From Halocaridina rubra (lineage: Eukaryota; Arthropoda; Malacostraca; Decapoda; Atyidae), in contig JAXCGZ010021104.1 in the NCBI GenBank assembly GCA_037179515.1, positions 16,458 through 80,457 of the forward strand: 64,000 nucleotides of DNA. The letters are read 5' to 3'. Positions within the stretch are counted from its first letter, which is position 1, and each line of letters begins with the position of its first letter. Positions 53,836 through 64,000 of this stretch are shown one piece after another. Position numbers and translations under genes: made by a program. A model generated the notes under the pieces. The model did no database searches, was not told where the DNA came from, and saw nothing but the letters and a program-made list of their open reading frames with translations.

Positions 53836-54365
53836 GCCGCTTTCACACCAAAGTGACACGTCGCACGCGGCATGCCACTTGGCACGCCAGTTGAAAACGA
53901 ACATCCGGAAATATATGAAACCTTTCACATAGAAGTGGCGTGACACGTCCCATGTGCTACTTCTGTGTGAAAGGTTTCATATATTTCCGGATGTTTGTTT
54001 TCAACTGGCGTGAAAGGTTTCATATATTTCCGGATGTTCGTTTTCAACTGGCGTGCATGTGCCACGTGCGACTTGCGTCGCAAGTCGCACGTGGCGCATG
54101 CACGCCAATTGAAAACGAACATCCGGAAATATATGAAACCTTTCACGCCAGTTGAAAACAAACATCCGGAAATATATGAAACCTTTCACGCCAGTTGAAA
54201 ACGAACATCCGGAAATATATGAAACCTTTCACACAGAAGTAGCACATGGGACGTGTCACGCCACTTCTGTGTGAAAGGTTTCATATATTTCCGGATGTTC
54301 GTTTTCAATTGGCGTGCCACGTGGCATGCCACGTGCGACGTGCCACTTTGGTGTGAAAGCGGCCT
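53836..54365. mobile_element. Palindromic TIR element built from inverted 38-bp motifs
   Basis: The ends GGCCGCTTTCACACCAAAGT and ACTTTGGTGTGAAAGCGGCC are perfect inverted repeats. Inside, a motif of GGTTTCATATATTTCCGGAT plus GTTCGTTTTCAACTGGCG occurs seven times in alternating blocks of orientation. The centre near 54078 is an almost perfect 27-bp-arm hairpin (GCGACTTGCG T CGCAAGTCGC). Non-coding; MITE-like. Confidence 0.88.
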
Positions 54366-54566
54366 TAGAGTTACAACCGCATTATTGGGTTTGCAAAGGC
54401 AGAGTATAATGACATTGCATATATCTTAACTCTCCTTTCCTTGGGTAAGATGCTGGAGGAAGGTGAACGGAAATGAAGAGAAAAATTAAAACGTGAGGAT
54501 GCTAAGTGGTTCAGAACTGTCGTATAAAGTAACTAGATTTTATTTTATTTTTTTTCATGTTTTATG

Positions 54567-54683
54567 TGTCACCATTAACCCCTATTATGGGGTGGACGCA
54601 GAGTGGAGTTGGGGAACTTTAGTCTTGACGCCTTTCCTAGCGGGCTCGATCGTGGGTGTGTCACCTCTCGAGTTGAGTCATAT
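54567..54683 (-). repeat. SINE family B copy
   Basis: TGTCACCATTAACCCCTATT, GGGGTGGACGCAGAGTGGAG and CCTTTCCTAGCGGGCTCGA; minus strand, degenerate. The next SINE A lies just beyond it. Confidence 0.65.
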
Positions 54684-54701
54684 TACAGTCTTAAAGGAAT
54701 G

Positions 54702-54899
54702 TTGTTCCGGTTTTACGTCACGGACTCCCTTTTCTACCAAGGGCTAGGACGGTTGCTTTCTTGCGAAGGACTTGTTTTGGCAGATGTAATCGTTACCCTG
54801 AGTGCATGCCCTTGCTAACCTCAGACCGTGACGGGGCGCGAACCCTCGATCTGACGCCTCAGAGTCGCGGACGCTACCGCTTGAGCCACGGAGACTACT
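54702..54899 (-). repeat. SINE family A, full length, with target-site duplication
   Basis: Flanked by ACAGTCTTAAAGGAATG (54685-54701) and ACAGTCTTAATGGAATG (54900-54916), one mismatch. Minus-strand head GTAGTCTCCGTGGCTCAAGC; A and B boxes intact. Confidence 0.92.
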
Positions 54900-54916
54900 A
54901 CAGTCTTAATGGAATG

Positions 54917-55354
54917 AATTAATAAATTGAGTATCTTTGCATGTATGATAGCAGATAAAACTGAGGTACTTGTCTGACTCTCGGTGTTGTGAGAATCATT
55001 TCTTTTGTTCTCCTATGTATGTGTTTGTCCTTTCTGTCTTTGTTTGACTTTGTTTGTTGAACACTCAGCTGTTTCGCTATATCAGGTGTACATGTAAATT
55101 TACCTCAGTGTATTTGTGAATTCGGCACATTTTTTTTCCTAACAGCTGATAACCAGCTTGTTATAACTGTACACCTGTGAAGAGATATATATTACAAATG
55201 TCTGACTAAATTATTCGTTTCGGACACCGATACTAACGGCTCTGGAAAAAAAAAAAATAAATAAATAAATAAATAAATATATAAAAATAAAAATAAACTA
55301 ATAATATGATATTTAATCAGGTTTTATATGATAATCAGGTTTTATATGATATTT
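54917..55354. other. Intron sequence, no feature seen
   Basis: An A-rich AAAT tract at 55245-55290; a 17-bp ATCAGGTTTTATATGAT duplication near 55315 and 55332. Confidence 0.5.
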
Positions 55355-55545
55355 AATCCCCCGGAGGGGGGGAGGCAAGAATATATCCTCTTGTGTTTCC
55401 CTGCATGCCGTAAAAGTCTACTAAATAGGGTAGAACGAGAGGACTGGGGATATCTACCTCTGTATTTCCCTCCCACAGAAAGTCGAGTTTTTTCTTTGAC
55501 TCAGCCACTCCCCTTATAAGTGGGATTATGTATACTGTATATAGA
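55355..55545 (+). repeat. Repeat family C copy
   Basis: Matches 7820-8020 in order: GGCAAGAATATATCCTC, CCGTAAAAGTCTACTAAATA, GTCGAGTTTTTTCTTTGACT, CAGCCACTCCCCTTATAAG. Confidence 0.7.
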
Positions 55546-55787
55546 TTCGATAGATGATATTTAAATTTGTCTTTGTCTTCAGGATTCCTATTTTCATTTG
55601 TGGTCGCTTAACAAATCTCCTCCGTTTATTTCTTTTGAACACAGTATCCTCCTCTAAGCTCCTCATCCCCAATATCTTGATATTTACCATTGCGTTCTCC
55701 TCTTTCTGTCGGGGGTTATCCCCTGCGGTTTTGCAACCTTAACCATATAGAGGGTTATTTTTATTTAAAGATTCATTTTGTCTAGCT

Positions 55788-55961
55788 CTGGAAACCATGG
55801 TAGTTCAGTGGTTAGAACACTCAATTTAGGATGTGACAGAGCCGCGACCTGACAGAGCCGCGACCTAACCCACCGCAAGGTGTATGGAAGATCATCCAGT
55901 CTTAAGTCCTCGGTCTCAATCTGTCTGCTCCCACCCCCATAATGGGTATTAAGAGTGACAT
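55788..55961 (+). repeat. SINE family B copy
   Basis: GGTAGTTCAGTGGTTAGAAC head; a 16-bp GACAGAGCCGCGACCT duplication; CACCCCCATAATGGGTATTA tail. A SINE A copy is inserted in its last bases. Confidence 0.8.
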
Positions 55962-56123
55962 GTTGTTCCGGTTTTACGACACGGACTCCCTTTTTTACCA
56001 AGGGCTAGGACAGTTGCCTTCTTGTGAAGGACTTGTTTTGGCAGATGTAATCGTTACCCTGAGTGCATGCCCTTGCCAACCTCAGACCGTGACGGAGCGC
56101 GAACCCGCGACCTGACGCCTCAG
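55962..56123 (-). repeat. SINE family A, 5'-truncated, inserted in SINE B
   Basis: Flanked by AGAGTGACAT at 55952-55961 and 56124-56133. The tRNA-like head upstream of CTGAGGCGTCAGGTCGCGGG is lost. Confidence 0.85.
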
Positions 56124-56384
56124 AGAGTGACATAACGTGACAAAATATTCGCTTAGATATTCCTTTATTGGAATGGCAGATTGTTTGAGTTGACTAATGG
56201 CAGACTTTGAACAGTTTCGGGATCCTTGATTTGAAGACTTATTATGCATTTATTTGATTAAAAAAATATCAACTTTCAGTTCATTATGATTAAATGCAGA
56301 AAATATAGGAGGAAGAAGAAACATCGACCCCACATAAAAGTGGGAAAAGATGTAGACGAAGAAGAAGAATAGGAGGAAGAAGAG

Positions 56385-56575
56385 ATGGTGTTACGTACGC
56401 GATTTTGATTCGTCAGGTGTCGGTTCGAGACCCACTACGGTCTGAGGTTGGAAAAGAAATTCACACAGGGTAACGGTCGCACTTGCCAAAACCAAAGTCC
56501 TTCGGAAGAGGACACCATTCTGATCCATAATAGGAAGAGAAGTCTGTGACGTAAAACAGGATCAAGGAAGAGACT
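56385..56575 (+). repeat. SINE A-related copy with a different head
   Basis: TTTTGATTCGTCAGGTGTCG, GGTTCGAGACCCACTACGG (B box), then a tail like family A: CACAGGGTAACGGTCGC, CCAAAGTCCTTCGGAAG, GTGACGTAAAACAGGATCAA. Confidence 0.75.
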
Positions 56576-56601
56576 TTTCCAGAATAAAGAGTTCTGAAAG
56601 T

Positions 56602-56732
<131 letters not shown>

Positions 56733-56734
56733 AA

Positions 56735-57688
56735 GGAATGTAAAATTGCCAATAGAAATCGGGTGTTAAGTAGTAATAAAGTCTCTCTCACTTTCATTCT
56801 CCCAATTTGGAAAATTGTTTTTAAGTCTTGGGCGTTTATTAGTCATCCACAGTGATATGGGTTTATGGTCTTTGTAGTAATATGTGTCGTCTTTTTCCAT
56901 TCTCTTGGGTGTGATTTGGCATTTAATCGCTGCTGTGAGTTGATCTCGTGTTCTCTTATATTTTTGCGACATTAAATATAATGATATATGAATATATCGC
57001 ATTTCCTGTATATTTATAATGTATAATTGCATTTGTATATAATATAAGTGTGTTTATATAACGTATAATGGTTCATAAACAAATGGTGTATTCCAGCCCT
57101 CCTTCATTGGTTCTTCTTTGGAATACTTGAGTGGATAGTTTTAAAGCTGGGTTATCCACTGGCTCGCTGGAATTTAGCAAATGTTGGAAACTCCCTCCTA
57201 GGAGTGTGGAAACTCCCTCCTAGGAGTGGGTTATGGACTGTGGGAAAAAATTGATGAAGAGGGAGACGAAGGGAAAATTTAGAACCGGAGCTGGAGCTAA
57301 GGATGTGGAAAGAGAGGGTCCCCCCGAAAACAGGAAGGGGAGAGAAGGCTCTTCAGAGGTCGCGGAAGCTAAATTAAATGGTAAAGGAGAAAATTGCTGG
57401 TAACTTTTTATGATACAATTTAAGAGATGTATCAGCAATGAGGGTAGGCATCAGAGGGGTATATTGATGGCATCAGAGGGGTATATCGAAAAGTGGGGGA
57501 ACTGAAAGATAGGGGTGTAAAAATTATATATATATAGAGATGATAAGTGAACTAAAGAAAGATAATTAAAACAATACCAATAGATTAATAAGGGAAGATT
57601 TATTGAAGAAATAAAAACGAAGCCAAAGTTAGTTGATGTGTCGAGGGTTTTGTTTACAAACGCACAAAAAGACAAACACCGTTTATGA
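56735..57688. other. Intron sequence, no confident feature
   Basis: Small direct repeats: GGAAACTCCCTCCTAGGAGT twice at about 57186 and 57208, and GGCATCAGAGGGGTATAT twice near 57447 and 57469. Confidence 0.5.
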
Positions 57689-57689
57689 G

Positions 57690-57834
57690 TCACAAATAGT
57701 CCTTCTTTGAATGGAGGTGGATACAGACATGTTTGAGTTGTGGGATCAATGTTGGATGCCCTTCCTAACATCCCGCGGTGGGATCGAAGTCGCGTTAGTC
57801 GCTTCCCGACTCGTGAACTCTTACTGAGGCACCA
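57690..57834 (-). repeat. SINE family B copy
   Basis: Minus strand: TTTGAATGGAGGTGGATACA, GGATGCCCTTCCTAACATCC, GCGGTGGGATCGAAGTCGCG. It is the target of the next insertion. Confidence 0.75.
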
Positions 57835-57850
57835 TGATCATCTTCATTGT

Positions 57851-57985
57851 TGGTTGGTTACGGGTTTACGTCACGAACTCCCTTTTCAACTAAGGGCTCG
57901 GACGGTTGCCTTCTTGCGAAGGACTTGTTCTTGGCAGATGTAATCGTTACCCTGAGTGTATGCCCTCTCAGTACAATGAAGACCG
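57851..57985 (-). repeat. SINE family A, 5'-truncated, with 16-bp target-site duplication
   Basis: Flanked by perfect TGATCATCTTCATTGT at 57835-57850 and 57986-58001. The inner end carries an extra CTCAGTACAATGAAGA, an inverted copy of the flank. Confidence 0.85.
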
Positions 57986-58004
57986 TGATCATCTTCATTG
58001 TACT

Positions 58005-59225
58005 GAGAAGTTATATAATCTTGACCATTCAGGATTCTTATTGATGGACACTGAAAGTTCGCCAAATGTCGTAGGTTAAGGTGGGTGTCAGATCAGGTGA
58101 GCGAGCGAGGGCGTGGCGGGGGTGCTTGGAGCCAAGTTTTTGGAAAAAACGCATGAAAATAAATCCGTTAGAAACCGAAAACTTGAGAAAGAAAAGAGGA
58201 GAAGTACAGAGAGAGAATATGGATGTACAACAGTATATTTGGAAAGAGACATAATACAAAAAATGGAAAGAAAAGAAACAGAGTGAATGTGTTAGTCTAT
58301 GACGTGAGCAAGAGTGCCACCCTTTCTCCAGCCAAGCAGAGAGCCAGTCAGGCTCGGTGCCTCGCCGGGTCATCAGTCTACTTTCAGCTGTGGTGGGAAG
58401 AGATACTCGCTCGATTGCCAGTGTGAGTTTTGTTACATCCATACTTTCAAACTAACCATATCTGGTTCTGACTCGATCATTTTGGTTCTTTTCGTGTGTT
58501 CAGGGACTTTTAATTCCACAGTTTGATATAAACTGCTGTTTTTCGTTGAATTTATGTGAATATTTTATGTGGCTTCCACTGATTTGAATCACCTGGAAAG
58601 CCGTGACTTCTGCGTGTGTGTATGTACGTGTGCGTGCCTAAGTTCCACTGTTCGGGCGGAACACGCGGACTGCACGTACATAGAGAGTTGGATGTGTTTC
58701 TGATGTTTTTCCATTATTTCGGCCATTTATTAAACGAGACTGCGAATCCAGTCTAGTCTTTCTTGATTCACTCTATTTAGCGAAGAATGTTAATAATCAC
58801 ACTTCAAATTATGTAATCAAATATTTATATAGCGTTATATAACCATTAGAAAAATAATAATCGCCTTTCTTTACCTAAGAAAAACTTGCCATCATTTTAC
58901 GAAACTTCACAAAGGATGCCGAGGTAAAAATATGTTCCTTCATGTTTATTTTTTTTTTTTAGAAACAACACAGAAGTCTTAGTAACCTCTAAAAGCGTTT
59001 TAAGATATTGTTTAACATTTCGTGTATTTGTTTAACATTTTGTATAACTGCTGCATTCGCAAATTAGGTAAGTTTTGGTATTACGAGGTATGTGGAGTTG
59101 ATATTGATTTTTAACTGCGGAGAAGTGATCACTGCTCGAATTAATATTTCATACAGTTTTATCGATTTTGTGACGCTGTCTCGACTGTTCACATTATTTT
59201 TTATTTATGTTAACATTTCCGTGTA
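58005..59225. other. Intron sequence with a GC-rich patch
   Basis: 58290-58426 is unusually GC-rich and ends in a donor-like GTGAGT at 58421 (after GATTGCCA). No product is recognised. The rest is plain. Confidence 0.4.
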
Positions 59226-59227
59226 TT

Positions 59228-59358
59228 CTTCTTCTTCTTCTTCTTCTTCTTCTTCTTCTTCTTCTTCTTCTTCTTCTTCTTCTTCTTCTTTCTTTTTTCT
59301 TCTTCCTCCTCCTCCTCCTCCTCCTCCTCCTCCTCCTCCTCCTCCTCCTCCTCCTCCA
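59228..59358. repeat. (CTT)n then (CCT)n polypyrimidine tract
   Basis: CTT to about 59290, short break, CCT to 59358: a nearly pure pyrimidine strand of 130 bases. Confidence 0.97.
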
Positions 59359-59725
59359 GGGCTGTACTTTCGTTTTTTGAATGTGTAAATTGCTTTAACT
59401 CGTGGTTTGAAGTCCGTTCCAGTACTAATTTTTTTTTTTCATCAATATTTAAAAATTGGCTCCGGCATTGAATATACAAGGAAAGTCTCCAGATATTTTT
59501 TGCACTCATTACTTCTTGTACTGAAATAATTTCTGGTAAAGAAATTTAGAGTATGTTGTCCCAATTTGTTACTCAGTGCTCGCATAGAAAGATAGACGAT
59601 AAGAAAAGCTCCCGATCTTTTTATCCAATTCTTGCATTAGAATCGGTTCCGGTACTGCACATATATATAGGCTATAAGGTAACACCACCGATTTTTCTTC
59701 TTCACTGTTTTGAAACCAGTGGTGG

Positions 59726-59887
59726 CCGCCTTGGCCGGTTGGTAGATCACGCGACTTTCATTCGTCAGGTCGTCGGTTTGAGACCCGCCACGGTCTGAGG
59801 CTAGAAATGGCAGTCGCTTGGGTAACGCTCGCACACTGCCAAAGCCAAAGTCCTTTGTAGAAAAGGGAGTCCGTGACGTAAATCCTT
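59726..59887 (+). repeat. SINE A-related copy with a different head
   Basis: GCCGCCTTGGCCGGTTGGTA head, TTTCATTCGTCAGGTCGTCG, GGTTTGAGACCC, then an A-type tail (AGGGAGTCCGTGACGTAAAT). Same head type as 56385. Confidence 0.8.
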
Positions 59888-60035
59888 TTGAAATAAGTGC
59901 CTATATTGTGTATTAGGTTAGTAGGAATACTTCTAAATTAATTTTACACTGTGCTTGCTTTGAAATCAGATCCGATATTAGATAACTAGGATTGAATCTT
60001 GTTCCCAATTTCTGTTTTAAAATCGGTGCCGGTAT

Positions 60036-60171
<136 letters not shown>

Positions 60172-60224
60172 TTCCCGATTTTTCACAAGGCCTGTTCTGA
60201 AGTCTGTTCTGGTACTGTTTGAGT

Positions 60225-60660
60225 GTGATTACCTAATTGTGATTACCTAATTGTTTTTACGGGAAAGAGCCCAAAGCTCGTATCTTCCCGTCTTCTGATC
60301 GGTTCCATTTTAGACTTAGTGATACTTATCATACCTGTCCTTAAAACTATGGATTGAGATAGCATTAACTACCTCCTCGCTTAGCGAATTCCAATTATCA
60401 ACTACTCTTACACTGATAAAGTATTTCCTTACATCCTGCAAAGAAGTTTTCTTACGAAGCTTCAAACTATGACCTCGAGTTCTAGAGCCAGCCATATCAA
60501 AATATCGATCCCTATCCACTCTATCATAACCATGAAGGAATTTAAAGACTGTCACCATATCCCCCCTCACTCTTCTAGCTTCGAGTGATGGTAAGTCTAA
60601 TTCCCTCAGCCTCTCATCATAACTGAGATTGCGTATTTCTGGCACCAGTTTCGTGGCATG
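60225..60660 (-). pseudogene. CR1/Jockey-like LINE, 3' copy 3
   Basis: Minus strand: PEIRNLSYDERLRELDLPSL, TRGHSLKLRKKTSLQDVRKY, VVDNWNSLSEEVVNAIS, stop near 60316. The 3' end carries the double CACAATTAGGTAAT tail. 5'-truncated near 60660. Very close to copy 1. Confidence 0.88.
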
Positions 60661-60943
60661 TGTGTGTGTTATAGGAAATACTCCTGATTTTTTTTTTATC
60701 CAATGCTTGATTTAAAATTAGTGCCGATACTGTAATAATGGGTTTAGAAGGAAATACATTAATTACCCAGTGCCTGTTTTAAAAATAGTCCCAATGCTTT
60801 ATAAACGAGTTACAGTGAAATTTCCGAATCTTATTTGTTAAAAGCTTGATTTGAAATTCTGCTGATACTGTAAAAATAGGTCGATATTCCCCTATATTTT
60901 TACCTTTTAATTTATACGAATTAGTAATATTAGTATTTTTGTA

Positions 60944-61138
60944 GTCACCGTGGCTCAAGCGGTAGCGTCCGCGACTCTGAGGCGTCAGGTCGAGGGTTCG
61001 CGCCCCGTCACGGTCTGAGGTTAGCAAGGGCATGCACTCAGGCTAGCGATTACATCTGCCAAAACAAGTCCTTCGCAAGACGGCAACCGTACTAGCCCTT
61101 GGTAGAAAAGGGAGTCCGTGACGTAAAACCGGAACAAG
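60944..61138 (+). repeat. SINE family A, full-length reference copy
   Basis: GTAGTCACCGTGGCTCAAGC (A box), a CTCTGAG loop, GGTCGAGGGTTCGCGCCCCG (B box), CACGGT closing the acceptor stem with ACCGTG, then the non-tRNA body and GTGACGTAAAACCGGAACA end. The tRNA-like part pairs well in the acceptor (six pairs). Confidence 0.92.
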
Positions 61139-61269
61139 CAATATCAGTGTATTTAATTGTCCATAAAAAAATTATCTGTAAAAATTGCCAGAAACCCGTG
61201 ATTAGCCATTTAATGGATAAAATTAAGATTCTCGGACAACCATAATATATTATTGTCATTAATCTAGAG

Positions 61270-61435
61270 ACTGCGATAGATCAGTGGTTAGAACGCCTGA
61301 CTCAGGAAATGACTAACCCATTTTAAAACCCAACAAGGGACGTTTGGAAGGGCATGTAACTTTATTTCCCCAGCTCCAACCGATCTGTGTCCACCCCCAT
61401 TCGAACTGGGACTAATAGTGACACAAATACGTTCC
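61270..61435 (+). repeat. SINE family B copy
   Basis: GATAGATCAGTGGTTAGAAC head with A-box pattern, GGAAGGGCATGTAAC, CTGTGTCCACCCCCATTCGA, GGGACTAATAGTGACAC. Confidence 0.85.
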
Positions 61436-61499
61436 TTAAGCTGCTAGCAGGACACGAGACTTAGAAAACTAACGTGCTCTCTTTACATAATTGGAGTCC

Positions 61500-61830
61500 G
61501 CAGCTGCTCAGTGGTAGAGTGCTCGAGTTGGGAAGTGACGAGCCTTAAGGGGATTTACACGGTCAAACGGTTCGTCGAACGCGGTTCGACAGACAAGTGT
61601 TTGAAGTGATGTTCGATCGTGTTAACGGGGTATTTGGTTGTCGACAAACCAAATACCCCGTTCACACGTTCGAACATCACTTTAAACACTTGTGTGTCGA
61701 ACCGCGATCGACGAACCGTTTGACCGTGTAAACCCCCCTTTACAAACGTGTGCTCGTTAGAAATGGCATCTAGCGTTAATCCCCCAGCTTCAATCTGTCT
61801 TTGTCCACCCCCATTCAAATGAATAACAAA
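61500..61830 (+). repeat. SINE family B copy interrupted by a palindrome
   Basis: Head GCAGCTGCTCAGTGGTAGAG to GAAGTGACGAGCC, then the insertion (61551-61741), then AAATGGCATCTAGCGTTAAT and the tail TGTCCACCCCCATTCAAATG. Confidence 0.8.
61553..61739. mobile_element. Near-perfect palindromic element (MITE-like)
   Basis: The arms match over almost their full length: ACACGGTCAAACGGTTCGTC against GACGAACCGTTTGACCGTGT at the ends, and TATTTGGTTGTCGAC / GTCGACAAACCAAATA at the centre near 61648. Outermost bases AGGGG / CCCCCT are flanked by TTA on both sides, a PIF/Harbinger-like 3-bp target duplication (inference). Confidence 0.85.
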
Positions 61831-61839
61831 AGCCAAAAT

Positions 61840-63149
<1,310 letters not shown>

Positions 63150-63496
63150 AATATATTTTTATTCTTAAGTAATCGTGCCCGGGCCTTTGTTGATGAGGGC
63201 AGTTTCTGCCTATCCCGGTGTCACACTCTTAAAAAAAAAAAAAAAAAAAATCAATAATCGGCCATGGTAGTGCATATTCTATAACCTTTTGTTGCATGTT
63301 ACTCTATTGAGAACTCTACGCTTAAGAAGGCAAGATTTACTAACGCAAGTTAGCATTTTCTTAAGATAAATCTTCACTCTTGGAGAATTGCTGGATTTGG
63401 TGATTATGTTCAATAGTTTTTGTTGTTGTTCCATAAAATTTAATTATTTATATTAGTTGAGGATACGGTGAACTTTGTCTAATGTTGCTTAACTGT

Positions 63497-63568
63497 TTGT
63501 GCAATTATTATTATTACTATTATTTATTTAATTATTTATTATTATTTTTATTATTACTATTATTATTA

Positions 63569-63654
<86 letters not shown>

Positions 63655-63655
63655 G
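63497..63655. repeat. (ATT)n tract
   Basis: Interrupted at its start, then a pure ATT run up to the SINE head. Confidence 0.95.
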
Positions 63656-63850
63656 TAGTCACCGTGGTTCAAACGGTAGCTTGCGCGACTTTGAGGCGTC
63701 AGGTCGAGGGTTCGCGCCGCGTCGCGGTATGAGGTTAGCAAGGGCATGCACTCAAGGTAACGATTACATCTGCCAAAACAAGTCCTTCTCATGAAGGCAA
63801 CCGTCCCAACCCTTGGTAGATAAGGGAGTCCGTGACGTAAAACCGGAATA
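63656..63850 (+). repeat. SINE family A, full-length copy
   Basis: GTAGTCACCGTGGTTCAAAC, GAGGGTTCGCGCCGCGTCGC, end GACGTAAAACCGGAATATT. Lies between ATT tracts on both sides. Confidence 0.9.
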
Positions 63851-63930
63851 TTATTATTATTATTATTATTATTATTGTTGTTGTTGTTGTTATAGTTGTA
63901 GTAGTTGTTATAGTAATAATAATAATAATG

Positions 63931-63962
<32 letters not shown>

Positions 63963-64000
63963 TATTATTATTATTATTGTTGTTGGTGTTGTTGTTGTTG
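63851..64000. repeat. (ATT)n/(GTT)n/(AAT)n tract at window end
   Basis: ATT, GTT, AAT, then ATT and GTT again; runs off the window. Confidence 0.95.

Overview
The window looks like intronic and exonic DNA of a repeat-rich arthropod, most likely a decapod crustacean; a brachyuran crab is my guess, not a proof. The evidence is spliceosomal exons with GT-AG borders, an animal-type lipid-transfer gene, very dense AT/GT/GA/GATA/ATT microsatellites, tRNA-derived SINEs, Tigger/pogo relics and several non-LTR retrotransposon families. Nothing is bacterial.

One real host gene is visible, on the + strand: the N-terminal half of an oxysterol-binding-protein-related protein 1, long form (ORP1L, OSBPL1A). 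Twelve coding exons from 261 to 31103 join in frame through every intron and give 736 codons plus two bases. They encode ankyrin repeats, a PH domain, a coiled coil, a doubled FFAT-like motif for binding the ER protein VAP, and a long Ser/Thr-rich linker. The C-terminal sterol/lipid-binding ORD domain is not found, so it must lie beyond the window. A probable 5'UTR exon (17-75) carries a short upstream ORF whose stop overlaps the start codon.

Layout. 1-14.5 kb: exons 1-11 with introns holding an RTE-like retrotransposon relic, SINEs and small DNA-transposon relics. 14.5-30.5 kb: one 16-kb intron that is almost wholly a chain of elements separated by (TA)n tracts: an inverted array of 274-bp tRNA-like repeats, a TIR element with 180-bp repeats, a mini-Tigger carrying a 160-bp satellite, a tail-to-tail Tigger dimer with a broken transposase, a second inverted tRNA-like array, and a foldback with Tigger ends. 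30.5-31.1 kb: exon 12. 31.1-64 kb: the following intron(s), with a 912-bp perfect GT tract, a mini-Tigger with a CENP-B-type HTH relic, three 3' copies of a CR1/Jockey-like LINE, about ten copies of one SINE (four with clear target-site duplications), two large palindromic elements, and a lone exon-like segment at 41437-41523 that may be a cassette exon or the first exon of a short isoform.

Nothing here forms an operon or immune system. The most unusual content is the chain of TA-bounded elements and the paired, inverted tRNA-like arrays. Assignments rest on reading and remembered family features; no searches were run.
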